Both the position numbers and the translations under genes were made by a program. Source: Funneliformis mosseae (lineage: Eukaryota; Glomeromycota; Glomeromycetes; Glomerales; Glomeraceae). From it: DNA of 58,327 nt. Where the stretch lies: NCBI GenBank assembly GCA_910592005.1, contig CAJVPP010000042.1:1-58327 (forward strand), in the 5' to 3' direction. Below are positions 35,897 through 48,289 of the stretch, one piece after another. The notes beneath the pieces were generated by a model. That model was not told the DNA's origin. It did not search any database and was given only the letters and a program-made list of their open reading frames with translations. Each line of letters opens with the position of its first letter. Position 1 is the first letter of the stretch.

Positions 35897-38467
35897 TCAT
35901 TCATCATCTTCGTCACTATCACCATCGTCATCAACAATATTACAATCCTCGGGAACAGCAAAGCTTTCCTTACGAACACCACCTCCCCAAGGATTATCAC
36001 CAATGATTTTAGCTTTAACTCCAAGACCACGTTTAGCAAAACCTTTCCAAATTTCGCATTTATTTTCACCATTAGTCAATACTTCGTCAGCCTGAATAAT
36101 TGCATTACGTGCAGTAATAAATGATGGACGACATGGTTGTAATTTCATACCATCAACTACCAATTGTAATGTTAATGTATTGCCATGTTTAGGATGTTTA
36201 AGTGTATGAACACCTGAGGATGATTTAAAGTTATACCACAAAGCGTCATTGGTATCATTTGTAGGTGGGAACCATTGTGATGTAAATCCATGTTTGTCTA
36301 CCAAATTCCAATATACTTCGTACAACATTTCTGCCCAAACAGCTCTATTACACGCGAGGAAAATAAATAAAACAAATCGAGTATGAAAGTTAGTTATCAA
36401 TGAAATCGAAATTTTAACAGAGTTCTTTAATGAATAATTACCCTTTAGCATGTACGCCCCAGTAACCAGGTTTATCCATGACTGAAAATGTTTCGGGATT
36501 GTTTTTTAACGAAGTGGAATACTACATATATCATAAATGTTATAAGTTTAATCTTTTTTTTTATCAAATGAAATAAAATGTGATAATCAAACAAGCAACT
36601 ACTTACAGGATATTTTCTTATCCCTTTACCACCGTTAGCCCAATTTCCCATACCAAATTCCTTGTCACGACCATATGAAGGTTTCATACGTAAGATGGTA
36701 GCAAAGAAATCACCCCATCCTTCTCCCATACCACCCGCTTCTCCCCATCCTAAACATCCACTATTTGCTGGTCCTCCCGTTAAACGGGTGGAAATTCCAT
36801 GGGAATATTCATGAATCTATCATTACAGAAAAGAAATAATTTACTTTTTTTTAAAAAAAAAAATATTTTTTTTTTAAACGAAAAAAAAAATTCATTGACG
36901 TTACTTACAATGATTCCGGATTCCAAATCACCATCTCTCCATGGATTGATTACATCCCAAACGTACATGCGCATTTTACCATGTTGTCCATCTGGTGGCG
37001 TGGCAAAGTTGGCATTATTAAATCCAGATCCATCTTGTGCATTGGCAATTACTGGATCGTTGTCTTTACCACCATTACCATAGTTTTCTTGTTGGAAGTT
37101 ACCAGCAACTTCATCGAACCCGTATCTATAAAACAAATCATGAACCTAACCAAAAAAAAAAAAGTAAAATATTAAAAGACGAAACAAAAAAATATACAGA
37201 TATATTAATAAAAGCGAATTATACATACCATGTTGTTCCAATAGAATAGATTAGTTATAGAGGCATCGATATAAGACTTTGGTACATCAGATAAATTCAA
37301 CGGGAAGTCAAATAACAATAAGTCATCACCATCAGGTCTATAATTATTCTCCCATTCCCATCTCCCATCTAGATTTTCATGAGCATAAACGTTATTACCA
37401 ATGGTAGTGGTAAAATTACGTTTTCCTTGACTATGCCAACCATTACGTGAGGCAATGATGTCATGAGGATCGATTTGTAAATCACGATCTCCCTCTTCAG
37501 GATCATTTACCCCTAGCGGAAAGACATTATAAGACGCGTCTGCGACCCAATCCATTAATGCTATTAATTCACCTGTTTGAGCATCAACATGAGCGTGGTA
37601 CCAATTATTTTCCATTTCAATTTGTATATCCCAAACTAATTGTAATGACATGTCGTCTAATTGAAGATAATTTTGTGATAATTTAACGGGTGATAAAGCG
37701 AAAGGGATCTTTTCAAATATCAAATGCTCTTGATCATCTTCATTAAACGATTCATAATATCGTAAATTTTCTGATGGTGGAATCGTTTGATTGATATATG
37801 TCGCAAATGATTTTAACGCATCAAATGGTGATATTGTTTCTGCAATTTCACTATTAATCTTATATTGAACGGTATCATAATCGTTAACCTTTTCTTCTTT
37901 AAGGTTTGGTGGATGAGAGGAAATGATAACTTGACGAGGATTAGAAGTTATAAAATATTTTCCATTATTTATGACGACACTATCTTCAAAGGAATCTTTT
38001 GTCGAGAATTTTTCAAGTCCGGTTAAATTAGGTGGTAGTACAAAGCTATCACCGTAAGAGATTACTCTACCAAATTTATCAATATTAATATTTAAGTCAC
38101 CGTTAATAACTTGTAACCCGTTAACAACTTGTTTAAGATATACGTGAGTGATTCCATTATGTTCGGATTTATAAATATTTTTAACGATAAAATCAGCATA
38201 TGGGTGGAGACTTTCTTTAACAAATAGAATAGCAATTTCTCGAGGTGATAATCCTCTGTTTGGTGAGGTCAATGCGTTAAAGGAAGGGTTTGCAGTATTT
38301 ATGGAATCTGGTGATATATATGATCGATGATGAAGTTCCGGTCCAAAATTTCCATTGTTCCTTGAAACTTGTGGAGTAGTAGTTGAATCCTTAATAACAT
38401 GAGCTCTACCATTGGTCGCCAAGGTCAATAGAGCCCATGCTAACGCGAGAGTCGTTGCCGCTTTCAT
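35897..38467 (-). CDS. Secreted fungalysin metallopeptidase (M36)
   Basis: Five exons on the minus strand in phase: 38467-37229, 37145-36909, 36816-36607, 36521-36442 and 36344-35897, giving 737 residues. Fungalysins are secreted zinc endopeptidases made as pre-pro-proteins. A signal peptide (residues 1-22, [14 protein letters not shown]) precedes an FTP-type propeptide. The zinc site is HEYSH (H494, H498, catalytic E495), with the third ligand expected at E524 in [10 protein letters not shown], 26 residues after H498 as in known family members. Other family blocks are [60 protein letters not shown] and [10 protein letters not shown]. The tail is a short acidic stretch ([11 protein letters not shown]), unusual for a secreted peptidase. 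Function: likely extracellular protein degradation. Upstream is a TATA-like box. All catalytic residues are intact. Confidence 0.93.
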
Positions 38468-38568
38468 ACTTTTTAATTAATAATTTAATGGGTAAAATTC
38501 TTTGTTAAAAAAAAAAAAAGTTCATTAAAAAGAATCACCCTAGGTTGAATGCTATGAAAAGACTGCAT

Positions 38569-38576
38569 TATTTATA
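38569..38576 (-). promoter_or_regulatory. TATA-box-like element of the fungalysin gene
   Basis: TATAAATA on the minus strand lies about 100 bp upstream of the ATG at 38467, a suitable distance for a fungal promoter. The background is AT-rich, so chance occurrence cannot be excluded. Confidence 0.35.
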
Positions 38577-39152
38577 AGAAATAATTGTAACACCTCTTCG
38601 GAACCAAATTGTTCTTGGGATAATAAGACTTACATAATCAACATAATCAAACAAATATCTATGCAAGGTTGTCACTTGACAATCCACAAAATTAAAAAAG
38701 TCAAATTGTATAACGATGTACCGCATTTAAAATATAATGTTATTATTGGTCAAAAAAAAACTTTTATTTTTATTTTGAATAAATAATGTTGTTCCTTTCC
38801 CTATTAAATTAAAATATTTAAGGAGTAAGACGATAAAAAAGGTTAAAATGATTTCATTTAGTGATAAGGGATCAAATTACCCATATTTGATCTATTTTTC
38901 TCGCCCAATGCATTGCAATCGCTTAAAACCGATTTGAGAAAACATTGTTCATAAAAATGTAAAACGTGAATTAAATGCGAAAGCGTGAACGAACTGTAAA
39001 AAATTCTTTCATATCAAGCATTAAAAGCATTTATAGAATTCTATAAGATGAAACTAGATATTTCGAAAAAATTTATCAGTTTTAATCTCCGGAATTTTTA
39101 AATTCGTCTTTTATTTGTAAAGAGATTTGATATAAATGGTAAGTAAATAAAT
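38577..39152. other. Intergenic region, fungalysin promoter side
   Basis: About 580 bp between the 3' end of TAF7 and the TATA-like box of the fungalysin gene. AT-rich; no ORF, repeat or RNA gene is seen. Confidence 0.5.
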
Positions 39153-41522
39153 TTATTCACTCTTTTTAGAGGTACTATTATCTTCTAATTCTTCTAATTT
39201 CTCTAATTCATTTTCACTTTCTTCGCTATTTTCTTTGAATTTTCCATCATTATTCTCGGTATCCATCATACTTTCGTCCAATTTATTTTCTTCATCTTCA
39301 GCTTGCTCATTGTCTACGGTCATCATCTCTTCGTTATTTTCCTCATTTTTATCTTCATCCTTTTGTTCATCATCATCAGATGAATTCAAAGTATGTTCAT
39401 TTTCGGACTCATTTTCTGAATCTTCATCAGATTCTCTTCCTTTTCCTTTAGTCATTCTTTTTAATTCTGCAACTTGAGCCTTCATTCTATCGTGAATTTC
39501 GGATACTCGTTTATCACAAGATTCAATCTCTTGTTGCTTTTGTGAAATTTCTTCTTTAGCAGAAGCAATTTTACTGGTGAGCCGTCCCTGTTATTATTTA
39601 ATGAAATTCAGTAATTACGAACAAGATGTGAAGATAAAATTTATTTAATTACATATAAAAAAAAAATAAACCTGTATTAATGGATTGATTGCAGATGCGA
39701 AGTGAGTTTCGAGATTATTTATATCTTGTTCTAATCTGGAAATTTCTGTTGTTAACTCTTCACGTTTGCTAAATATTTGTGTTAATTCCGCTATAAAATT
39801 TTACACAAAAAAATTTAATATTATTATTTAATTATTAAAATAAGAGTATTTGTTCAACTTACGATCTTCATCCACGCTATCATCATCATCCTCCGATGCT
39901 GAAGATGATGCTTCTGAATCTGTCGTTTCTTCATTTTTATCACTATCATCATCATCAAAATCTGACATCTCATCAATTTTTTCAAGAGCATTCTCAAACT
40001 CCTTTTGCAAATCATCGTTATATTCCTTAGGTGTTGTATACATCTGATCCTCGTCGGGAATTTCCTCTCCCAATATCATTGTATCGTCTTCTAATTCGGC
40101 ATCATAATCATCTTCTTCACCTTGTACTTCAACTTCCTCTTGATCTTCCTCCTCGGGTATTTTAGATCCGAGATATGCGGCTGGTGTTGCTGTTTCCGAG
40201 TCAAGGGCATCTTCCCATACTTTATTCGATAAAATTGACTTTCATCAGTTAAAGTATTTAACATTTAAAAAGGTATCTTTAAAATACATACCCAGCTTTA
40301 CTTCCTCTGCTAACGAATCTTCATGTAATAATTTTTCAACCTCTTTTTCGATATCTTCAATTTTCTGTATTATCAATCAATAAAATCATGAGATTATGGA
40401 AAATTTATTAATTATTATTAAATTAAAATAAATTTCTGAGAGGTCACCCTGAATCTCCTTAAACCAGATTTCATGATTTAATCCGATCTTTTAAGTATTA
40501 ACCAACAAGGACATTGCAGTTGCCTGACAAGATGGATAATATTTTCCTGGTTCATTTCCTTTGTTAAAGGATAAGAGAACACATTCGTATATGTCGTGTT
40601 TCGCAAAACCTCGAATTCGTTTTTGTTTGAATGCGACATTCTCTCATTACATACAAAAACAAAAAAAAAGTATTTAAAAAGTATTTCACCTTTGCAGATA
40701 TGCGTTTTCTGAATCTTCTTTTTCTGACATTCTTCAGGGAAGGTGTTAATCCGTCATACCATTCAAATTCATCAACATTTGAAGATTTGGAATTTTCAGT
40801 AAATAATTGTTCATCTTCCTGAGATGAAATCTGAGATTCTACAATCAACATCTGAGGTGATCATGCAAAAATAAAATAAAATAAAATAAAATAACAAATG
40901 AATGAATCAAAATTTCATTGTATTAACTAAATGAAAAAAAAAGGGGTAACAATTAAAGATTACCTGACATATGTCAGCAACCTTGTAGTATTGTATTTTA
41001 TTGAAAGTTTTTTGAGCCTCTATAATACAAGGTAAATCAACTAATCTAGCACGATACTTTTGATTCTCAAACGTAAAGATTGCACGACGAGGATCTTAAT
41101 ATTATAAATTAAACGAAAATTTATCCGAATTAACAAATTAAAAAAAAGATCTCCTCCATAAAAAATTTACCTTTAAAAATGATTCCGATATCTTCGATAG
41201 ATTTTCCACTTTTAACCTTTTCTCTAAATCTTTGTTTAACGTCCTCGGGGACCATCAATCTTAAAATAAATTGCTCCTCAACGGGAACGTCTTTATCCTC
41301 GATATCATCGTCTTCAGGTATTTTACCCAATATAATGGGCCTTTTTTTTGTACCCGTGTGTGCCAGATGCTGCTTTTGTTTCTCCTTTGAAGAAATTCCC
41401 AGCTTTGGAAGCTTGATTTTTAAAGGAGCTGACGTCTTTGAAGAACCAGCGGTCGCCGAAGTGACCGTTGAACTTGTAGTAGGATGAACAAGACTTTTTT
41501 TAGAGTCTTTAGGTCTTCCCAT
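39153..41522 (-). CDS. TAF7: TFIID subunit TAF7
   Basis: Seven exons on the minus strand in phase: 41522-41171, 41094-40964, 40851-40690, 40364-40292, 40219-39863, 39790-39672 and 39587-39153, giving 542 residues. TAF7 is a TFIID subunit that binds TAF1 and restrains its acetyltransferase activity. The conserved TAFII55 domain covers residues about 82-212: EEQFILRL (82-89), DPRRAIFTFENQKYRARLVD then LPCIIEAQKTF (118-151), KVADICQML, and WYDGLTPSLKNVRKRRFRKR (192-211). The N-terminus is Ser/Thr/Lys-rich. The C-terminal half has long Asp/Glu/Ser runs and a coiled-coil-like region (exons 6-7, SKREELTTEISRLEQDI). This follows the yeast/animal layout. The intron after exon 3 is long for this window (325 nt), so a small exon could be missed there. 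Divergent from NDUFAF2, 365 bp apart. Confidence 0.9.
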
Positions 41523-41887
41523 AATTTTTTATTATTTGTAAAATTTCGTTCGTAGAATTCGTATTGCTTTTATATTTGTCGTTAAACATACTAGATTAAA
41601 ATTTTGACGTTTAGGTGTAAGAGTTGAATTGAACCACGTGTTCAATATTTATACTACATCTGTATCTTCTAAAAAATTTTTTTATCAACCAATCAAAATT
41701 TTCTTTTTTTTTTTTTTTTTTGACAATGAATTCTCTTAATCGAAATTTCCGTTCTTTATTAAAACATTTAAAATTCATTTCTCCGTCTTGACGTACTTTT
41801 AGTATTGGAATTTGTTAAAAAAGATTCTTTGACTCGACACCTTTCTATATTCCTCAAATCTTTTAATATATATATATATATATATAA
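41523..41887. promoter_or_regulatory. Bidirectional promoter region TAF7 / NDUFAF2
   Basis: 365 bp separate the two divergent ATGs. The region holds a T20 run (about 41702-41721) and a (TA)n tract directly before the NDUFAF2 start. No defined binding site is identified. Confidence 0.5.
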
Positions 41888-42662
41888 ATGTCAACATTAT
41901 CCCGTTTCACTACAGCTTGGAAACATATAAGGTTTCCATGGCGTTCAATAGTTTATGTAGGATCGGATAATATAGGTAATGAGTATTATGAAAGCACTAG
42001 ACAAATTAATGGTCGAACGAAAAGAATGGTTGAATTAAAAGTCAAAAAGGATTTGATTGATTATAGTGGTGACGAAGTCCCTGGTAAGTGAATTTCGCGT
42101 TAATTTAAAATCATGTTTATTAAATTTAATCTATAAATTTATTAAATATATATATGGGCACATTATAGTGCAATGGGAAAGTTGGCTGAGACATACCAGA
42201 TACGATCCACCTACAATAGAAGTAAGTGGGAGGAAAAAAAAGTTGCATATATGTTTAATCGAGGTTAATGAAAAAAATATATATATATAGGAAATCGTAT
42301 TAGCTAATAAACGACGCGAATTGATTATTGAAAGAGCGAAAAAATTGGATCAAGAATACGAAGAGGTCGGGATCATTTATTTTAACTCCTTTGAATTTCG
42401 TCGAAGTAAATTCTTATCTAATCTATTTTAGCGAAAGGCGAAACTTGCGAGTGAACAATCGAAAGTTCAGCAAAATGCTCCAACGGAAGCTGAAGGTATA
42501 TTATTATTTATTGTTCATCTGAATTAACATACCGAAAAATATATTTATTGACGGAACTTTTGAATAGGAGGTAAAAAATCTTTTGCACATGAATTTCCTC
42601 CAACAATACCCGGTGATGCATTTGAGCCCGAAACTTGGAATCCAATTCCCAAGAAAAAATAA
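41888..42662 (+). CDS. NDUFAF2/mimitin, complex I assembly factor
   Basis: Five exons in phase: 41888-42083, 42169-42221, 42291-42365, 42432-42495 and 42568-42662, giving 160 residues. NDUFAF2 (B17.2L, mimitin) is a paralogue of subunit NDUFA12 that joins late complex I assembly intermediates in mitochondria. Diagnostic blocks are VYVGSDNIGNEYYE near the N-terminus, then GDEVPVQWESWLRHTRYDPPTIEEI and a Lys/Glu-rich helix. The C-terminal FEPETWNP block is typical of NDUFAF2 rather than NDUFA12. The third donor is GTCGGG, which is weaker than the others in the window, but the frame and protein match support it. The short intron sizes (66-85 nt) agree with neighbours. Confidence 0.88.
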
Positions 42663-43114
42663 AAAGCTGATTCAATTGTAAGAATAATAGTAACATTTAA
42701 CTTGTTAATTTGTATTTGATTAATGGTAAAAAAAAAAATATAAATAAAAACACAGAATAAATAAATATACATATATAGAATAAATAAATGTCACACTATT
42801 ATGATTTTTCGATATATATACACGGCCCTATAGCGTTTTTGATGTTGTAATCTAAAATAACTTAAAAATAAAACAAGTTCTTTTTTGTCATTAAAATATA
42901 TTTAATATCACCTTTTTTTAATGTTACCACAACGAGTAAAAAAAAATTCGTTGAAAGTTACACATTCTTAATGTCAAAATGATATCCCAAATAGTATTAG
43001 CGCAGCAATCAGCAGGCCAAAAAAAAATTCCACTCTTACTACGTAACAAGCACATTTTTAATTTCAATTTTAAAGGTTTTTTTTTATAAAAAAAAAATAT
43101 TTTTTAGTCGAAAA

Positions 43115-43163
<49 letters not shown>

Positions 43164-43172
43164 TCAAGAAAA
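42663..43172. other. Convergent intergenic region with T24A25 tract
   Basis: Between the 3' ends of NDUFAF2 and the membrane-protein gene. Contains AATAAA-like words (about 42756-42786) that could serve poly(A) addition and, at 43115-43163, an uninterrupted T24 followed by A25. Confidence 0.5.
43115..43163. repeat. T24A25 homopolymer inverted repeat
   Basis: Twenty-four T residues are directly followed by twenty-five A residues, a perfect hairpin-capable tract ten bases past the stop codon of the membrane-protein gene. Its exact length may be affected by sequencing or assembly. Confidence 0.7.
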
Positions 43173-44287
43173 TTATGCTAAACTACTACTATCATCATGA
43201 GGTGGTAATAAGGGTTCTCTAAGATCATTTTGTGGGTAAGAGACCCTTCTTCTAGATGGCCTTGAACCATTAAATGCCGTAAAGCTTCCACCATATTTGT
43301 ACCACACAACAAAAATAACTAGAAATTGTAAAATTGCCAATATCAAACAAGTAATGGATAGATATTTCGTTTCACGTTGATGCGCAGCAATCCCAAGCAA
43401 GGCCCTACGCATTTTATTATAACGAAAATTCAAGGAAAAAAAGATTATTTTTTTTTTTTAAAAAAAAAAAAAAGAGAAAGCAAAGATATAAAGACAAAAT
43501 TTTTTCGAGTACAGTACATACCAAGCGATAGTAGCACCAAATACACCGTCCCTTTTCCCTCTCATAAACGCGCCAGTAATGCTCCAATCAACGCCAATCA
43601 TAGCCATAATACAAGCTAATACGACAGCGATAATGGCATATCTTTTTTCATAACCTTGAGCAAAGATAATAAACCCATTATGAAATAGATTTAACAAGGA
43701 AAAGGCTGAAAGCATTGCAAATGGGGTATGAACGAAAGAAATAATCTTGGATGCAACGGACTCTGGAAGTTGATTTGGAGGATAGTTGACCGCGAGACGA
43801 TGATGAACTATTAATGTAGAGATTAAAGTCAAGAGAACGAAAAGTTCCGCAGGAATGAAACTTTTCCGCATCTAAAAAGTCCAAAACTTATAAGTTGACA
43901 TGAATTAAAAAAATTTCGCGAAACTAATCGATCACTTACCAAGAAACATAATTGACCAAATAAAAATAAATTACTAAGCGTAAACCACCAACTAACGGTA
44001 TTTTCTACAACGTTTTGTACAATATGAACATTACTAAATTGAACGAAAACGGCGAATACGATTTGTAAAATATGTAGAATAACCCAAAATATTCCTACAG
44101 ATGTTAGTGAAGGGGTAAAATAAGTAGGATAATCATCATATATATCATTACTTGAATGAGAAAATATTAAAAAATCAGTATTTAAATAGGAAACCAATAA
44201 AATGGATATAAGATTGAAAGTTCGTAAAGTTTTTAATGTAATTGATGGAGAGTGAATTGTTAATTCTAAATTGTCTGATTGAGACAT
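43173..44287 (-). CDS. Multi-pass membrane protein, unassigned family
   Basis: Three exons on the minus strand in phase: 44287-43940, 43871-43522 and 43404-43173, giving 309 residues. About seven to eight hydrophobic segments span almost the whole chain, for example TFNLISILLVSYL, VGIFWVILHILQIVFAVF, WWFTLSNLFLFGQLCFL, ELFVLLTLISTLIVHH, AIIAVVLACIMAMIGVDW and LSITCLILAILQFLVIFVVW. They are followed by a short cytosolic-looking tail with RRRVSYPQNDLREPLLPP. The PTYFTPSLTSVGIFWVI stretch recalls fungal DUF1774-like or TspO-like membrane proteins, but this resemblance is weak. The last 13 residues are Asp/Ser-rich. The start is the ATG at 44287; the open frame extends further upstream but without similarity or need. 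Function unknown. Confidence 0.75.
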
Positions 44288-45173
44288 TGTGATATAAATT
44301 GAGGGAGAGAAAAAAAAGAGCGATTTTGGGGAAATAAATAAATAATAATTAAAAAGGACTAAAAAAGTGTGAGAAAAAGCGGGAAATTTAATATCGCATA
44401 ATGATATTTTGTTTTGATTTTTAATTTTCACCTAATCCGAAATAATTAATGACTGAATGCGCCAATGTTACACAATACGAAACAAAATTCCGGTTCAATT
44501 TTTTTGGTCGACACGCATTGGTCTTTTATGGTTAGTATTTAAATTGGAACGAGTTTATTCTCCCTTAATTTTTCATTATTCAAATATTTTTATCGAACAT
44601 CTGAGCTTTTAATAGTAAATAAAAATCTTAAACGCACTACAAAAACATTAATAAACGCGTAAATTTTGCTAAAAATGATGAAACTAAAAAAAAAAAATGT
44701 AAATGGTTCAATTATAATAATTATAATGATACACGGTTATAGAAGAGGTTGTTTCAGAAGAAAGTTGAAAGATGAACGCGATTAACCTCAAGGTGATATC
44801 AAAATGTATTTCTACGGATAATTTTGTCACTACTTTTACGTATCATCACCAGTTGCACTAGGCCGAACTCTGGGATTCTTGATATAACAGTGGTGAAAAT
44901 GTCAACTTTCTATCGTTTTTCCTATTGCTTCAAATATACCATTGATAATTATAAATAAATCACGTTTATATTTTTGAAAATGTTTTCATCAGCGTGTAAT
45001 TCTATATTTGGAAAAAATATTTGGAAATATTATAGGTAAAGTAAATTGACCATATTAAATAAACTTATACCATGTTAAAACATTATATTATTACATTAAA
45101 TTAAAAAGAGAAAAAGAGAAAACTATAATAAAATAAAAATATTAAAATATTAAGTAAATTATGTTAAATATAA
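44288..45173. other. Intergenic region, no gene supported
   Basis: About 890 bp between two minus-strand genes: the membrane-protein promoter and the hydrolase 3' end. Ordinary AT-rich DNA; no RNA gene, repeat or conserved ORF is seen. Confidence 0.5.
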
Positions 45174-47057
45174 TCATTCAATAATGGTAGCAATAATGCT
45201 ACTAAATCGATTTAAATCAGCTTTAGGTAATTTTCTAGAATTAGGGATGGTGGAGATATCAAGTTTTTCACTATCAGAAGTGCAAGATGTTGCATTTGAT
45301 TGACGAGAACGAATAGGTTTCGGTAAAGGAATTCTGTTTGCAATAAAGTAAGCCATTCGTTCAATAGCCCTTCTTGAATGTTTACCAAATGCAAATTTTA
45401 AAATGGGATAAGCATGAACCATGTCTTCATCCATCTCAACGACAACATCAGGATGCCGTCCATCCAATGAATTATTAATGTTAAGATTTTTACTATCAAA
45501 GAACGTACTTGCGATAATGTCTGAAGTTGGAACAGGAGTTGGATTGTAAAGTTTTTTTGATTCGATAACTTTTCGAATAAACATTTCAATATCATCTTTA
45601 AATAATTCTTTACCACCGTATGTAACTAATAACGGTGGAAATTTTGCCAAAATATGATGAGGAGTATGTAATGGACTGATCAAAGGATTTCGATAAGGAC
45701 TTTCTTTCATATCCGTTAACTCTACTTTATCATCCTTTGTTTCCTTTGTTTGATTCTCATTTGTTGCCTCTTCTTCGACTAAAGGATCACGTTTTTTTAA
45801 AAGATCGTCAGACTTGATACTAATAAAACTATCACGAAGATGGGATAATCTTTTTCTCGTTTTATCATTATTTATGTTACTGCTTAACCTTTTCCAGATA
45901 TTTTCTACATCTAAATCAAAATTATCTTCAACTTTTGATAACCATTCCATAATTTTATCTTTCTCATTTCGTTGTTGCCATAATGGATCGTCTTTATGCG
46001 CCGGATTTCCTTCCTCACCAAAGATATAACTTTCTGCGAATTGTCCCAAATGTTCCGATGGCCAATCAAATTTGGCATTGGTAAAGAATGATGACGTGTC
46101 ACATGTTAAGTCCACCCATGGTGATATTAATAATCCTCCAAGTGGTAATGGTATATTATCATTTGTACCTATATGTAATTTTTGTAATAACGCCAAGATT
46201 AAGCCACCTCCGGCGGAATCCCCGCATAAAAATACGTTTTTACTACCTGCGATACCACTTTTAACCAACCAATCGTAAGCTCTCTCGGCACAATTCAATC
46301 CGATAGGAAATGATTCTTCTGGCGCAAGTGAATAATCAATTGCTAATACTCTAACGTGTTTATCATACCGTTTACGTAAAGTTTTTAACAAATAGCATAA
46401 TGAATTTATGGCAATCAATGATGTTGACGTAACGTACCCTCCTCCGTGAAAATATAATATCGTGGCCTCACTTGTTTTTTTTTTATACTTGACTGGTCCT
46501 AACCAGTATCCTTTAATTCCCATCTCTGTATCTTTGGGTTTTAATGATTCAAATCGCTCGCTACAGTGAAATGTTTTGTTTAGAAATCCCATAAATGAAC
46601 TTGTTTTACGTAATGTTTTCAGCGATGTGTCGGTTGACCTTTTCATTGTACGAAGTAATGTTTCTTGATAAATTGTTAAACTTGAAATTATTTTTTCTTC
46701 CATTATTATGTGATTAAAAAATACTAGCGGATACATAAACACTGATGATTGGAAGTGATTCATTAATATGATTTATTGATTTCAAACTTGTTTACAAAAT
46801 TATTACTTACACGCATATATCGTCATTCCGATAGGACCTTTTCTGTTTAAAAAAAAAAGGAAAAAAAAAAAAATTAATAATTTTTTTTAAAATATTATTT
46901 AGATTTGTTCTTTTCTTTTTTTCATTTACATGATGATAGGCCAATATGATTCATTCTCAAATCTTTTGCGTAATTTTTCTCGGTTTGCCACTGCTTCCAA
47001 TTTTTGGAATGTTGCTTCTAGGTTCACTTGACGATCTACCGATTTTTCTGACATCAT
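45174..47057 (-). CDS. Alpha/beta hydrolase, HSL-type lipase/esterase
   Basis: The catalytic part is one long exon. The oxyanion motif HGGG lies in ILYFHGGGYVTS, then AIDYSLAPEESFP and the nucleophile elbow GDSAGGG. The hormone-sensitive-lipase group fits these motifs, which act on short-chain esters or acetylated lipids. The late HAYPILKF supplies a likely catalytic His; the usual Asp block reads GGKELFKDD. A 140-residue acidic insertion (about 45650-46000) separates elbow and Asp block, unusual for the family. Preferred model: exons 47057-46930, 46842-46811 and 46741-45174, 575 residues, in which the first exons give a basic helix and complete a hydrophobic anchor (GPIGMTIYALFMYPLVFF). In this numbering HGGG is 152-155 and the nucleophile S229. 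A simpler model starts at ATG 46763 (529 residues). The phase of all three exons agrees, but the 5' exons could instead be a separate small gene. Confidence 0.82.
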
Positions 47058-48289
47058 GCAATGTGCCGGATCCAGTCCGTCGTGATAAATTTTGTTTGTT
47101 CAAGAATTTGAAAAGGAAAAAAAAAAAAAAAAAAAAAGAATATAAAAACAAAAGGTAAAGCCATCTATTTATATTTTTTTTTTTTTTTTTTTTTTTTGAC
47201 GCTTTTCCCCATATTAATTGCTACACATGGGATGATAAACCATACTTTTTTCAAATAAAAGATCAACAGAATAAAGGATGATGATAATAAAACCGTATTT
47301 TTATTCTATCGTTTTTGATTGTCGCATTTTTTTTCCTACTATAATTTTTTACTAAATTTGTACAGGATCCAAAATTGTGACTACAAATTTAAAAAATAAA
47401 AAGGGATGCGTTTTTGGCCATTGTATTTTTGATTAGAGAAGATTTTATTAAAAAATTTTTTTGACTTCATAGGTATCAAACCATTGTTCTAACGTGTATC
47501 TTATATATCGCTCAAGTTCCAATAACTTAAAAAAAATATGCATTTAAGAAGTGTACCTATAATTAACACCCGGTGTTGATCACATGTAAAATTATAGGCC
47601 TGTACAACATATAAATCAGGAAGATGACTTTTGACTTGTAAAAATGGCGATCTTTTTTAAATAGATTAAACAAAATATAAATTACTGAAATGGAATTTCA
47701 AAAATATAGTTACTTTATATTGTAATAAGATTATGACTATTTATTATATTTAAAAATACCATTAAATAAAGATTTTAGTAATAAACAAAAAGTTATAATA
47801 TCTGCCAAAAAATCCATATTATAGTGTTTTTTTTCATGGTAAACCAATTTTTTTTTTCAGCAAAAACCTGGTGCTAATTTTATATATACTGTAATATCTA
47901 TAAAAGGGACCATTTGCTTATATCTGAAATTTTAGCAAAGATAACTTAGAGTAAATTTAGAAAAAAGTTAATAATTACAAATAACATTCAAAAATAAAGA
48001 AAGAATACAATATAATCGAAGTTCCTTAACTATTTAAATAAACTGTCTAAAATTCTAAAAATGTGTAGTAACTAAAAATTAACTAATACTTCTAGACAGG
48101 TTACATAAAAACAAAATATCATCTAATGATATTATTAAAAATTCTATATATCTAGGAATAAAATAATAAAGAAATAAAATTATTTATATAAAAAAAAAAA
48201 CATTTTTTTAAAACATAATTTACTAATCATCTAACTCCTGAAGCCTTACTAAATGATTTCTATAGCCACTTTTCTAAATACATTTAATT

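Noticed and set aside
36799..37249. Plus-strand ORFs opposite the fungalysin gene
   Set aside because: Antisense of conserved M36 exons and introns; no independent support.
39235..40047. Ser-rich plus-strand ORFs opposite TAF7
   Set aside because: They are antisense shadows of the Asp/Glu/Ser-rich TAF7 exons.
46930..47057. Mitochondrial ribosomal protein bS21m for the small charged frame
   Set aside because: Only a vague resemblance in a Leu/Arg/Glu-rich helix; the conserved bS21 tail is absent.
46946..47158. 70-codon plus-strand ORF with poly-Lys end
   Set aside because: It is the antisense of the proposed hydrolase first exon, and its C-terminus is encoded by a poly-A run.
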